Origin: Streptomyces parvus
Lineage (GTDB): Bacteria > Actinomycetota > Actinomycetes > Streptomycetales > Streptomycetaceae
Length of the DNA: 64,000 nt
NCBI RefSeq assembly: GCF_032121415.1
Contig: NZ_CP135079.1
Span: forward strand, 3,286,001-3,350,000
Direction of reading: 5' to 3'
Position numbers and translations under genes: made by a program. This document shows positions 36,362 through 44,709 of the stretch, in pieces; within the stretch, counting starts at the first letter, position 1; every line of letters begins with the position of its first letter. The notes under the pieces are model-generated. The model did no database searches and was not told the origin of the DNA. It worked only from the letters and a program-made list of their open reading frames with translations.

Positions 36362-36400
36362 GAGGCGCGGCCGCCAGATCGAATCTGGCGGCCGCGCCTC
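36362..36400. terminator. 18-bp perfect stem terminator
   Basis: Two perfect 18-nt arms around a CGA loop (left arm begins GAGGCGCGGCCGCC). It lies directly after the small membrane protein gene and upstream of the FMN reductase gene, both on the minus strand, so it insulates the exporter operon. Confidence 0.85.
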
Positions 36401-36411
36401 GCGGTGAGTCG

Positions 36412-36819
36412 TCAGGTCTCCCGCGAGTAGAGGTAGTAGTACGACACGACGAGGACGCCTGCCCCGACGGCCAGCCCCAGGGCGGTCGACCGCAGCACGC
36501 TGGTGTCGGTGAGGCTCACCAGGAAGCCGATCGCGCACGCGGTGAGCGCGCCGTAGGCGGCGGCCCGCAGCTCGCGGGGCAGCGAGTGCTGGATCCGGCC
36601 CAGCGCGAAGCAGATGACTGCCAGAGCGACCCCGGAGACGAGACCGAGCAGGACCTGCCCGCCGGTGCTGGGACCGCCGTCGCGGCGGATGAACGCCGCG
36701 TAGAACCCGTAGATCACGCCGAGCACCAGAGGCAGTGCCCAGGCGAGCGGGGTGTGGTGACGGGTCCGCGCATGGGCGCGGGCCCCCCGTCGGCCGGGCA
36801 TGGCTGCGTGTGTGGCCAT
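36412..36819 (-). CDS. Small four-TM membrane protein, unknown function
   Basis: 135 residues. A short basic N-terminus (MATHAAMPGRRGARAHARTR) is followed by four hydrophobic segments (about 28-46, 58-77, 88-107 and 112-130) and the end YYYLYSRET. I do not recognise the family. The ATG at 36819 is chosen from AAGGAG 9 nt upstream. It is divergent from the next membrane protein gene and has its own strong terminator. Confidence 0.7.
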   Translation of the reverse strand: MATHAAMPGRRGARAHARTRHHTPLAWALPLVLGVIYGFYAAFIRRDGGPSTGGQVLLGLVSGVALAVICFALGRIQHSLPRELRAAAYGALTACAIGFLVSLTDTSVLRSTALGLAVGAGVLVVSYYYLYSRET

Positions 36820-36950
36820 CGCGGACAGCTCCTTCCGTCGCCCCCGTCGCACGTCCCCGTTTCTCCAGAGCACACCCGACCGCGCCACCCGGCAACTCGA
36901 ATGGCGTACGGTCCGGAGCGGCCCGGCTCCGGACGGGATTGTCTGGTGGG

Positions 36951-37880
36951 GTGCGGACCTCTACCTCGGCCACCTCCCCGACCCCGTCGCCCGCCCCGGC
37001 CTCGGGGATCTCGGCGGTCCCGGCGGTTCTCTCGGCGGTCCTGCTCCTCCTGCTCACCGTCCTCGTGCCGCTGAGCGCGCTCTCCGCCTGGGTCGACCTG
37101 GAGATCGACGACACCGACCGGTACGTCGCCGCCGTGTCCCCGCTCTCCTCCGACCCGGCGGTCCAGGCCACCGTCACGGACCTGGTCACTGAGGAGGCGA
37201 TGCGGCGGATCGATCTCGGTCCGCTCCAGGACACGGTCCAGGAGTTCCTGCACGAGACCGTGCGCTCGTTCACCACCACCGAGGCCTTCCGCGACGCCTG
37301 GGACACCGCGAACCGCTCCGCTCACGAGGCGGTGAAGGCCGCCGTGGACGGCGACAGCGGACGGGCCGTCACGATCGATCTGGCCCCGGTGATCGACCAG
37401 GTCAAGCAGGACCTGGTGGGCGACGGGGTGCCGTTCGCGGACCAGATCCCCGTCGAGCGGACGGAGATCACCCTGCTCGGCCCCGGTCAGGCCGACGAAC
37501 TCCGGGACTCGTTCCACCGGCTCCGTTACTGCAGCATCTGGCCGGCCGTCGCCACGCTGGTGCTGCTCGTCCTGGTCGTGGGCATCACGACCGTACGGGG
37601 CGGGCTGCGGGCCGGGCTGTGGGCGACCGCGATCGTGGGCGCCGGGTTCGTGCTCGGCGCGATCGTGCTCCGGGTGCTGGTCGCGGTCGGCCGCGGCCGG
37701 GTGCTGGACGAGGTGCCGAGCGGCGACCGGGACGCGGCCGCCGCGGTGGCCGACACCCTGACCGGCTCGCTGCGGGCCACGGTGTGGTGGGTACTGGGGG
37801 TCGGTGCGGTCCTGCTCGTGGGAGCGGTGCTGGCCCGGGTGCTCCTGCGGCGCGGGAAGGCCACGGCCGACGTGCGATGA
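36951..37880 (+). CDS. Membrane protein with large extracytoplasmic loop, unknown function
   Basis: About 309 residues. One TM near residues 25-50 is followed by a hydrophilic, probably outside domain of about 140 residues (DLEIDDTDRYVAAVSPLSSD onward) and three TMs in the last 120 residues. The start is uncertain: GTG at 36951 fits the length to the first TM, but no good ribosome-binding site is seen, and the frame is open upstream. Similar actinobacterial proteins are annotated only as membrane or integral membrane proteins. Confidence 0.65.
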   Translation: MRTSTSATSPTPSPAPASGISAVPAVLSAVLLLLLTVLVPLSALSAWVDLEIDDTDRYVAAVSPLSSDPAVQATVTDLVTEEAMRRIDLGPLQDTVQEFLHETVRSFTTTEAFRDAWDTANRSAHEAVKAAVDGDSGRAVTIDLAPVIDQVKQDLVGDGVPFADQIPVERTEITLLGPGQADELRDSFHRLRYCSIWPAVATLVLLVLVVGITTVRGGLRAGLWATAIVGAGFVLGAIVLRVLVAVGRGRVLDEVPSGDRDAAAAVADTLTGSLRATVWWVLGVGAVLLVGAVLARVLLRRGKATADVR

Positions 37881-37958
37881 GGCGGTGCCCGGGTGAGAGT
37901 GGGATCCGGGACCGCCACCGAGCGACGACCGCCGCCGAACGAACCCGAAAGAGGCGTC

Positions 37959-38204
37959 ATGGCCGACAGCGACATCTTCGAGCACATCGACGAACTGGTC
38001 TCCGAGGAACGCGATCTGCGTGACCGCTCCGTGGCGAAGATGGGCCTGTCCACGGACGAGAAGGCCCGGCTGCGGGCGGTGGAGATCCAGCTCGACCAGT
38101 GCTGGGACCTGCTGCGCCGACGACGCGCGCTCAGCGAGTACGGCGAGGACCCCTCGACGGCGAAGGTCCGCCCCGCGGACGAGGTGGAGGGGTACCAGAG
38201 CTGA
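37959..38204 (+). CDS. DUF2630 family protein
   Basis: 81 residues, small, soluble and highly charged. The core IFEHIDELVSEERDLRDRSV and EKARLRAVEIQLDQCWDLLR is the DUF2630 signature, followed by the DPSTAKVRPADEVEGYQS end. Likely helical hairpin; function unknown. AAAGAGG precedes the ATG. A parS site begins at the first base after its stop codon. Confidence 0.88.
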   Translation: MADSDIFEHIDELVSEERDLRDRSVAKMGLSTDEKARLRAVEIQLDQCWDLLRRRRALSEYGEDPSTAKVRPADEVEGYQS

Positions 38205-38230
38205 CCCGGTGTTTCACGTGAAACACCGGG
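38205..38230. promoter_or_regulatory. parS site (ParB binding), perfect 26-bp palindrome
   Basis: Contains GTTTCACGTGAAAC (38211-38224), the Streptomyces parS consensus, extended by CCCGGT/ACCGGG into a perfect palindrome between two convergent genes. ParB loads here to organise and segregate the chromosome. Confidence 0.9.
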
Positions 38231-38249
38231 CCGGAGTTCCACCGTGGCC

Positions 38250-38651
38250 TCAGCTCTCCGGCGGGCGGCCCTGAAGTCGTTCCATCTCCCGGCGGTCGCG
38301 CTTGGTCGGGCGGCCCGCGCCCCGGTCCCGTACGGGCACCTGGATCGCGATCTCGCGGGGCGGCGGGGGCGGGCTGTTGTCGACGAAGCACTCCACGGCC
38401 ACCGGCGGACCGACCCGCTTCTTCACGATCTTCGAGACGACGACCACCCGGTCCCGACCCGCGTGCCGGAGCCGCACCTCGTCGCCGACACGTACGGCCT
38501 GTGCGGGCTTGGCCCGGTCGCCGCCGACCTTCACATGTCCCGCCCGGCAGGCGGCGGCCGCCTGGGCACGGGTCTTCGTCAGCCGGACCGACCAGATCCA
38601 CACGTCGACCCGGACGCTTCCTTCCGCCTGCGGCGCGTCACCGGAAACCAT
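38250..38651 (-). CDS. S4-domain RNA-binding protein (Hsp15/HslR-like)
   Basis: 133 residues. The S4 domain covers about residues 14-75 (VRVDVWIWSVRLTKTRAQAA, then HVKVGGDRAKPAQAVRVGDEV), followed by a basic Pro- and Arg-rich tail. Hsp15-type proteins bind stalled 50S ribosomal subunits carrying peptidyl-tRNA. The gene converges on DUF2630 with parS in between. A -10-like TAGAGT lies 7 nt before the ATG, so it is probably leaderless. Confidence 0.88.
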   Translation of the reverse strand: MVSGDAPQAEGSVRVDVWIWSVRLTKTRAQAAAACRAGHVKVGGDRAKPAQAVRVGDEVRLRHAGRDRVVVVSKIVKKRVGPPVAVECFVDNSPPPPPREIAIQVPVRDRGAGRPTKRDRREMERLQGRPPES

Positions 38652-38658
38652 GCCTTCG

Positions 38659-38664
38659 ACTCTA
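38659..38664 (-). promoter_or_regulatory. Probable -10 box of leaderless S4-protein gene
   Basis: TAGAGT on the minus strand, 7 nt (CGAAGGC) before the ATG at 38651. Confidence 0.5.
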
Positions 38665-38736
38665 ATGCGGACCGGGCGGCAGGCGAGAGCCGATATGGCC
38701 CCGCCTGCCGCCCGGTCTCCTCCTTCCTGCCGGACC

Positions 38737-40806
38737 TCACACGCCGATGTCGCGCCCGTCCTTGCGCCAGACGGCGACGACCGAGGGTCGGACGATCTTG
38801 CCCGGTCCGTCGGGCCAGACGCTCGCCGGCTTCTCCACGGAAGCCCCGTCGATCTCGCCCGGGTGCTGGACCGCCACCAGGACGCGGCGGTCCTGGATGA
38901 CCGGGCCGCAGGTCTCGGCCCCGGTCGGAACGGTGAGGAACTGCTTCAGCTCACCGCGCCGGTCACCGTGGGTGGCCACGCCGAACAGCCCGTCGTGCGA
39001 GCCGAGCGCGTTGCCGTCCGTGGAGATCCACAGGTTGCCGTGGGCGTCGAACGCCACGTTGTCCGGGCAGGAGATGGGACTGACGCTCTCCTTGGGGAAG
39101 CCGGCGAAGTACGTCGCCGGGTCGTCCGGGTCGCCCGCCACGAGGAACAGCCGCCAGGCGAAGCCGTCGCTCGTCGGGTCGTCCCAGTTCTCCGCGAGCT
39201 CCAGGATCTGCCCGTGCTTGTTGGCGTTGCGCGGGTTCGCCTCGTCCACGCCGGGCTTGCCCTCCTTGCCGCGGTCCGAGTTGTTGGTGAGCGCCACGTA
39301 CACCCGGCCGGTGCGCGGCGAGGGCTCGACATCCTCGGGGCGGTCCATCTTGGTCGCGCCGACCTTGTCACCGGCGAGACGCGTGTAGACGTACACCTCC
39401 TCGGCGGTCATGCCCGGGACGTGCGAGGTGGTGCCGGTGGCCAGGGGGATCCAGACGCCGCTGCCGTCGAACTCCCCGTCGTTGGGCAGCTTGCCGGTCC
39501 CGTCGATCTCGGTGACCGGCGAGTCGCCGGTCAGCTTGGCGACGTACAGCGTGCCCTCGTCCAGCAGCGTCAGGTTGTGCTCGCGGGCGGCACGCGAGTT
39601 CCCCTTCTTCATGCGTTTGCTGGAGACGAACTTGTAGAGGTAGTCGAACTTCTCGTCGTCGCCCATGTAGACGACCGGGCGGCCGTCGGAAGTGAGCCGG
39701 GGCTGCGCCGCCTCGTGCTTGAACCGGCCCAGCGCGGTCCGCTTGCGCGGGGTGGAGTCCGGGTCGTACGGGTCGAGTTCGACGACCCAGCCGAAGCGGT
39801 TGGCCTCGTTGGGCTCCTTCGCCAGGTCGAACCGCCGGTCGAACCGCTCCCACTTGCGCTCGGTGGCGCCCGTGCCGATCCCGTACCGCTTGTGCATGGC
39901 GGTGGTGCCGTTGGCGAAGTACTGGTTGAAGTTCTCCTCGCCGTGCAGCGTGGTGCCCCACGGAGTGGTGCCGCCCGCACAGTTGTTGAGGGTGCCGAGC
40001 ACCTTGCGGCCGGTGCGGTCGGCGGACGTGCGCAGCAGGGTGCTCCCGGCGGCCGGGCCCGTCATGCGGAATTCGCTGGTCGCGGTCAGTCGGCGGTTGA
40101 GCGGGTGCCGGTTGACCGGGCCCAGCTTCCCGGTGCGGTGCTCCTCCTGGACGACGACCACGGAGAGTCCGTGCGCCGCCCAGGCGATCTCCACCTGCTC
40201 GCGGGTCGGGTTGGCCGGATCGTAACCGCGGAACATGAGGATCTCGTCCGTGTACTCATGGTTCGCGACCATGACCTGACGGCCGCGCTCGCCGCGCAGC
40301 GGGAGCAGGGAGAGGAAGTCGTTGTTGTAACCGAACTGGCCCGCCTGCGCCTTCGCCGTCTGCTTGTCCGGGTCGAAGGCGGGAGCGCCGCGCAGGATCG
40401 GCTCGCCCCAGCGGATCACCACGTTCTGGGCGTACCCGTCGGGGACCGTGACCTTGTCGTCCTTGTTGGGCGCGACCGGCGAGAACCGCAGGCCACGCGC
40501 GCCGGACGCTCCGGGTTTCTGGGGACGGCCCGGCTTGCCGCCGTGCCCGGCGAGCGCGGCGGCCTCGGCCTGCGGGGCGCTCGGGCCGGTCAGCGCGGCG
40601 GTCCCGGCGGCGGTGGCGACGGTGACCACGGCGGCGGCGCGCATCATCGAGCGGCGCGACACGGCACCGGCGATGATGTCGCCGGCGTACTCGTTGTCGC
40701 TGTTGTTGGGCGTCTCCTTGAAGCAGGCGTCCCCACAGCGGAAGCGGCAGGTCAGCGCGGAACGCCCACCGGGATGCGAGCTGATGAACGGCAGCAGGTT
40801 GCGCAC
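38737..40806 (-). CDS. phoX: PhoX-type secreted alkaline phosphatase
   Basis: 689 residues, DUF839/PhoX family, a calcium- and iron-dependent phosphatase that releases phosphate from organic esters outside the cell. A Tat signal lies after a cysteine-containing N-terminal extension: SRRSMMRAAAVVTVATAAGT near residues 48-67. The family features NNCAGGTTPWGTTLHGEENF, RPEDVEPSPRTGRVYVALTN and PDNVAFDAHGNLWISTDG are present. The GTG start at 40806 follows GGAGGG. A PHO box about 65 nt upstream implies control by PhoP under phosphate limitation. Confidence 0.9.
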   Translation of the reverse strand: MRNLLPFISSHPGGRSALTCRFRCGDACFKETPNNSDNEYAGDIIAGAVSRRSMMRAAAVVTVATAAGTAALTGPSAPQAEAAALAGHGGKPGRPQKPGASGARGLRFSPVAPNKDDKVTVPDGYAQNVVIRWGEPILRGAPAFDPDKQTAKAQAGQFGYNNDFLSLLPLRGERGRQVMVANHEYTDEILMFRGYDPANPTREQVEIAWAAHGLSVVVVQEEHRTGKLGPVNRHPLNRRLTATSEFRMTGPAAGSTLLRTSADRTGRKVLGTLNNCAGGTTPWGTTLHGEENFNQYFANGTTAMHKRYGIGTGATERKWERFDRRFDLAKEPNEANRFGWVVELDPYDPDSTPRKRTALGRFKHEAAQPRLTSDGRPVVYMGDDEKFDYLYKFVSSKRMKKGNSRAAREHNLTLLDEGTLYVAKLTGDSPVTEIDGTGKLPNDGEFDGSGVWIPLATGTTSHVPGMTAEEVYVYTRLAGDKVGATKMDRPEDVEPSPRTGRVYVALTNNSDRGKEGKPGVDEANPRNANKHGQILELAENWDDPTSDGFAWRLFLVAGDPDDPATYFAGFPKESVSPISCPDNVAFDAHGNLWISTDGNALGSHDGLFGVATHGDRRGELKQFLTVPTGAETCGPVIQDRRVLVAVQHPGEIDGASVEKPASVWPDGPGKIVRPSVVAVWRKDGRDIGV

Positions 40807-40869
40807 GTGGATTCCCTCCGTCTGGTGTCGTGCGTGACGGTAGGGGGGCCTCCACCCGGTCCGAGGGAC

Positions 40870-40891
40870 TCCCGGTGAACGGCGGGTGAAG
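40870..40891 (-). promoter_or_regulatory. PHO box (PhoP operator) upstream of phoX
   Basis: On the minus strand two adjacent 11-nt units read CTTCACCCGCC and GTTCACCGGGA, matching the direct-repeat GTTCACC-type PhoP binding unit of Streptomyces. The spacing to the phoX start suits activation. Confidence 0.8.
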
Positions 40892-41100
40892 TCCGGGCCA
40901 CCGCTGTTCCTTTGCGGGCCAGGGGTGGACACCGTGGTGGACTCGGTCCGGGAACGGTTTCAGCTCGGTTGACGCAGGGGTGGGCCGCACCGGCGAACGG
41001 CCGGATCCGGCCGCTAACCTTACGTATCCGTCCTGGCCAGGGATGAATTCACCCCAGGTCGGACATTCACCGCACACAACTCATGCGAAAGGCCTCGCCC

Positions 41101-42678
41101 ATGGGCATTCGGAGCTTGCTGCGTAAGGTGTTCGGCCGCACGGAGCAGGACGAGCCGACCACGGCCACCGTCCCGCCCCAGGCCGAGCGCACTCAGCCCA
41201 AGAAGACGGAGACGGAGACCACTTCGGCGGCGGAGTCCGCGGCGGAGCCGAAGGCGTCGATCCCGGCCCCGGCCTCGCCGTCGTCCCCCGTCGCCGGATC
41301 CACGGACCGTGACGGCTCGCTGGCCGCCGACCTGGTGGCGGAGGCCTTCGACAAGGCGGCCGCCGCGCCGACGTCCCCGACCGTCCCCGCGCAGGGGTCG
41401 GCCCCGGAGGACGCCCGCGACGACGCTCCGGCAGACGCCCCGAAGGGCACCCCGGAGGCGGAGAAGCCGGTGGCTGCCGAGAAGGCCGAGGAACCGGTCG
41501 AGGCCGACGAGCCGGCGGCCGCCGAGGAGCCTGTCAAGGCCGAGGCGCCGGCGCCGGCGCCGATCACGATCGACCTCGACGTCGACGAGACCGCGAAGGC
41601 CGCACCGGCTCAGGAGTCCACCCCCGCACCGGTGGAGGAGGAGGCGGAAGCACCGGCAGAGGCCCCGGAGAGCGCCCCCGAGGCGCCTCAGGCCGCCCCC
41701 GAGGCGCCTCAGGCCGCCGCCGAGGCCCCGAAGGCCACCGAGGCTCCTGAGACCCCCACGGCTCCCGAAGCCGCGACTACCCCGGAGCCCGCAGAGACCC
41801 CGGCCGTCGTAGAGACCCCGGAGCCCGCTGAGACCCCGGCGGTCGCTGAGACCCCGGCGGTCGCTGAGACCCCGGCGGTCGCTGAGACCCCGGCCGTCGC
41901 GGAGACCCCGGCCGTCGCGGAGACCCCGGCCGTCGCGGAGACCCCGGCCGTCGCGGAAGCCCCGGCCGCGGCGGAGCCCGCCCCCGGCAAGCCCGCCACC
42001 ACGCTCGCTCGGGTCAAGTCGCGTGCTCCCCAGCTCGCCGCCCCGTACAAGGCGGCGCAGGCGGCGCTCAAGGCGCACGGGCTGACCGGGCTCCGCGCCC
42101 GCGTCTACCTGGTGCTCGACCGCTCCGGCTCGATGCGGCCGTTCTACAAGGACGGCAGCGCCCAGCACCTGGGCGACCGGACGCTCGCGCTCGCCGCGCA
42201 CCTGGACGAGAACGCCACCGTGCAGGTCGTCTTCTTCTCGACGGACATCGACGGCACCGGCTCCCTGGAGCTCTCCGGCCACGAGGGCCGCGTCGACGAG
42301 CTGCACGCGGGCCTCGGCCGGCTGGGCCGGACGCACTACGAACGCGCGGTCGAGGAGGTCGTCTCGCACTACGAGAAGACGGAGGCCACCGGTCCGGCTC
42401 TCGTGATCTTCCAGACGGACGGTCCGCCGGACGCCAAGCAGGCCGCCCGGCAGGCCCTCACGGACGCGGCGCGGCTGCCGCTGTTCTTCCAGTTCGTCGC
42501 CTTCGGCGAGCAGGACGCGAAGGGCTTCGACTTCCTGCGGAAGCTCGACGTCCCGAACGCCGGGTTCTTCCATGCCGGACCCGCCCCCCGCGAGGTCGCG
42601 GACGCCGAGCTCTACCGGGAGATCCTCGCCGGTCTGCCGGACTGGACCGCCGCGCGCGAGGCCGGTTCCGGGGCCTGA
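41101..42678 (+). CDS. TerF-like vWA domain protein with long repetitive linker
   Basis: 525 residues. An N-terminal basic segment ([15 protein letters not shown]) precedes about 270 residues of Ala/Glu/Pro/Thr-rich low complexity, including about ten ETPAVA hexapeptides. The C-terminal vWA domain (about 328-520) has a MIDAS motif in [14 protein letters not shown] and resembles the C-terminal vWA of TerF. Such proteins bind metal and take part in Ter-type stress systems; the linker may span the cell surface layer or act as a tether, though no signal peptide is visible. The start is the second ATG, after AAAGG; one at 41083 is less well supported. Its 3' end overlaps the convergent kinase gene by 67 nt. 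Confidence 0.82.
   Translation: MGIRSLLRKVFGRTEQDEPTTATVPPQAERTQPKKTETETTSAAESAAEPKASIPAPASPSSPVAGSTDRDGSLAADLVAEAFDKAAAAPTSPTVPAQGSAPEDARDDAPADAPKGTPEAEKPVAAEKAEEPVEADEPAAAEEPVKAEAPAPAPITIDLDVDETAKAAPAQESTPAPVEEEAEAPAEAPESAPEAPQAAPEAPQAAAEAPKATEAPETPTAPEAATTPEPAETPAVVETPEPAETPAVAETPAVAETPAVAETPAVAETPAVAETPAVAETPAVAEAPAAAEPAPGKPATTLARVKSRAPQLAAPYKAAQAALKAHGLTGLRARVYLVLDRSGSMRPFYKDGSAQHLGDRTLALAAHLDENATVQVVFFSTDIDGTGSLELSGHEGRVDELHAGLGRLGRTHYERAVEEVVSHYEKTEATGPALVIFQTDGPPDAKQAARQALTDAARLPLFFQFVAFGEQDAKGFDFLRKLDVPNAGFFHAGPAPREVADAELYREILAGLPDWTAAREAGSGA
41794..41973 (+). repeat. Ten tandem 18-nt coding repeats
   Basis: Units of GAGACCCCGGCSGTCGCK encode ETPAVA. Nine units match well, and the tenth reads EAPAAA. 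The first units use one codon set and the later ones another (GCGGTCGCT then GCCGTCGCG), showing at least two rounds of local duplication. Copy number is likely to vary between strains. Confidence 0.9.
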
Positions 42679-43877
42679 TCGACCGGCAGTCGTACGGTCA
42701 CGGCGAGACCGCCGCCCTCCGGGCCCGGTACCGCCGTGACCGTACCGCCGTGGGCCACCGCGATCGACCGGACGATCGACAGACCGAGGCCCGACCCCGG
42801 GCCCATCCGGTCCCGGCCCTCGCCCCGCCGGAACGGTTCGAAGAACCCCGCGACATCGGCCTCGGAGACCACCGGTCCGGTGTTGCGCACGAGCAGGGCC
42901 CCCTCTCCGCTCAGCGCGACCTCCACCGAGCCGCCCGGCACGTTGTACGTGACCGCGTTGGCCAGCAGGTTCGCCACCAGCTGGGCGAGCAGCAGCCGGT
43001 TGCCGCGCACGGAGCAGGCGGCCACCGCGACGTTCACCACCGGGCCGTCGCCGCCTCCGGCCCGTGGCCCCGGATGCCGGACCGCCTCCTCCCTGACCAC
43101 GTGATCGAGGCGGACCACCTCGCGCTCGTCCGCGGCCAGGCCCCGTTCGCTGCGGGCCAGCACGAGCAGCCCCTCGATGAGCCGCTCGCTGCGCCGGTTG
43201 GTGTCCAGCAGGGTCTGCCGGGTGCGGACGAGGTCCTCGGGGGACGGGTCGTCCAGGCCGATCTGGATCGCGGCGCGCTGGGTGGCCAGCGGCGTCCGCA
43301 GCTCGTGCGAGGCGTTCGCGATGAATCTCCGCTGGCTGTCGAACGCCTTCTCCAGACGGCCCAGCAGCGCGTCCAGCGTCTCGCCCAGCTCCTTGAGCTC
43401 GTCGTCCGGACCACTGGACGCGATCCGCTCGTGCAGGGTCTTCTCGGAGAGCCGGCGGGCCTTCGCGGTCATCGCGTGGACGGGCCGCAGGACCCGGCCC
43501 GCTATCCACCAGCCCACCCCGACCGCGCCCGCCGTCATCACGAGCAGCGCGGCGAACGACCAGTTCAGGAGCTGCTTGCCCGCCGCGTCGCTGACGTGGT
43601 CGGTGAGTTCGTAGGCGGTGGGCGATCCGGTGGAGCCGCGGACGATGAAGGGGCCGTTCGCGGTGTACCCGGGCGGGACGACGACCACAGCCGTGGAGGC
43701 GATGGCCCGCGCCTCGGTCTCCGTTCCGGCGCGGGAGGCCAGGTTGACGGTGGCCAGCAGGGCGGTGCCGAGCACCAGGAAGACACCGCCGTACACGAGG
43801 GCGATGCGGGTGCGGATCGTCGAGTGCGGCAGCTTCGAGGCGTCCGCCAGCCGCCGCAGCGGGGACGGCCGCTTCAC
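42612..43877 (-). CDS. Sensor histidine kinase of a two-component system
   Basis: 421 residues. Two TM segments (about 22-42 and 100-125) flank a short extracytoplasmic part; HAMP follows (about 125-180). The H box is [13 protein letters not shown], the N box [13 protein letters not shown] and the G boxes [13 protein letters not shown]. The GTG start overlaps the regulator stop (GTGA), so the pair is coupled. The 3' end overlaps the vWA gene by 67 nt, so full-length transcripts are antisense there. Signal unknown; the topology is CseC/MprB-like. Confidence 0.92.
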   Translation of the reverse strand: MKRPSPLRRLADASKLPHSTIRTRIALVYGGVFLVLGTALLATVNLASRAGTETEARAIASTAVVVVPPGYTANGPFIVRGSTGSPTAYELTDHVSDAAGKQLLNWSFAALLVMTAGAVGVGWWIAGRVLRPVHAMTAKARRLSEKTLHERIASSGPDDELKELGETLDALLGRLEKAFDSQRRFIANASHELRTPLATQRAAIQIGLDDPSPEDLVRTRQTLLDTNRRSERLIEGLLVLARSERGLAADEREVVRLDHVVREEAVRHPGPRAGGGDGPVVNVAVAACSVRGNRLLLAQLVANLLANAVTYNVPGGSVEVALSGEGALLVRNTGPVVSEADVAGFFEPFRRGEGRDRMGPGSGLGLSIVRSIAVAHGGTVTAVPGPEGGGLAVTVRLPVDQAPEPASRAAVQSGRPARISR

Positions 43878-44527
43878 AGGGCGTACCCGACACCCTGCAC
43901 GGTGCGGATCAGCGCGGGCTCGCCGAGCTTGGCGCGGAGCTTGCTCATGCAGACGCGCACGGCACCGGTGAACGGGTCGGCGTTGGCGTCCCAGGCCCGC
44001 TCCAGCAGCTCTTCCGCGCTGACCGTGCCGCCGTCGGCCTCCAGAAGCAGTTGCAGCACGGTGAACTCCTTCGGGGAGAGGTCCAGGTCGCGGCCGTCGC
44101 GGAACGCCGAGCGCCGTACGGTGTCGAGCCGGATGCCGTGGCGCTCCAGCTGGGGCGGTACGGGTCGGGCGCTGCGCCGGCGCAGGGCGCGTACCCGGGA
44201 GACCAGCTCGGGGAACTCGAACGGCTTGGCCACGTAGTCGTCCGCCCCCAGGTCGAGCCCGGCGACCCGGTCCTCCATGGCGCCGGAGGCGGTGAGCATC
44301 AGGATCCGGGTGCGGGAGCCGGAGGCGACCAGGCGGCGGGCCACGTCGTCGCCGTGGACCCGGGGGAGGTCGCGGTCGAGGACGACGACGTCGTAGTCGT
44401 GGAGGCCGAGATAGGCGAGGGCCGCGTCCCCGCTGTAGACGGTGTCGACCGCGAACCCGGCCCGGCGCAGTCCGGTGGCGACCAGCTCCGCGAGGATCTC
44501 CTCGTCCTCGGCGACCAGTACCCGCAT
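43874..44527 (-). CDS. OmpR-family response regulator
   Basis: 217 residues. The receiver domain (1-115) has acidic EDEEI, the phospho-acceptor Asp in VVVLDRDLPR, and the conserved Lys in GADDYVAKPFEFPEL. The winged-helix DNA-binding domain (about 130-217) contains DLDLSPKEFTVLQLLLEADG and RVCMSKLRAKLG. The ATG at 44527 begins MRVLVAEDEE and is the natural start of the receiver. It is first in the operon with the kinase and divergent from metG. Confidence 0.93.
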   Translation of the reverse strand: MRVLVAEDEEILAELVATGLRRAGFAVDTVYSGDAALAYLGLHDYDVVVLDRDLPRVHGDDVARRLVASGSRTRILMLTASGAMEDRVAGLDLGADDYVAKPFEFPELVSRVRALRRRSARPVPPQLERHGIRLDTVRRSAFRDGRDLDLSPKEFTVLQLLLEADGGTVSAEELLERAWDANADPFTGAVRVCMSKLRAKLGEPALIRTVQGVGYAL

Positions 44528-44696
44528 CGTGATGTCCCCTGCCTCGTGCACGCTTGTCCGCTCCCTCCCAGGATGCGACTTTCCTACGGGAACCATTACG
44601 TGAGGGGATGTTTCGCAAAGCTCTCCACCGGAGGGCCTTCCTCCGTCCGCGCGCCCGCCGCCGTTTATCGATGTGAGTGGATCTTGATCGGGCCGT

Positions 44697-44702
44697 TAGG
44701 AT
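44697..44702 (+). promoter_or_regulatory. Probable -10 box of leaderless metG
   Basis: TAGGAT is followed by 7 nt (TTCGACC) and the ATG at 44710; there is no Shine-Dalgarno sequence. Confidence 0.55.
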
Positions 44703-44709
44703 TTCGACC

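Noticed and set aside
38205..38230. 26-bp palindrome as an ordinary terminator
   Set aside because: The 14-bp core is exactly the parS consensus; a hairpin role is possible but secondary.
41048..41071. Two TTCACC units upstream of the vWA gene as a PHO box
   Set aside because: They are 18 nt apart, not the 11-nt spacing of PhoP direct repeats.
41794..41973. Regular 18-nt repeats as a CRISPR array
   Set aside because: There are no spacers, the units are in frame and encode ETPAVA inside a clear protein.
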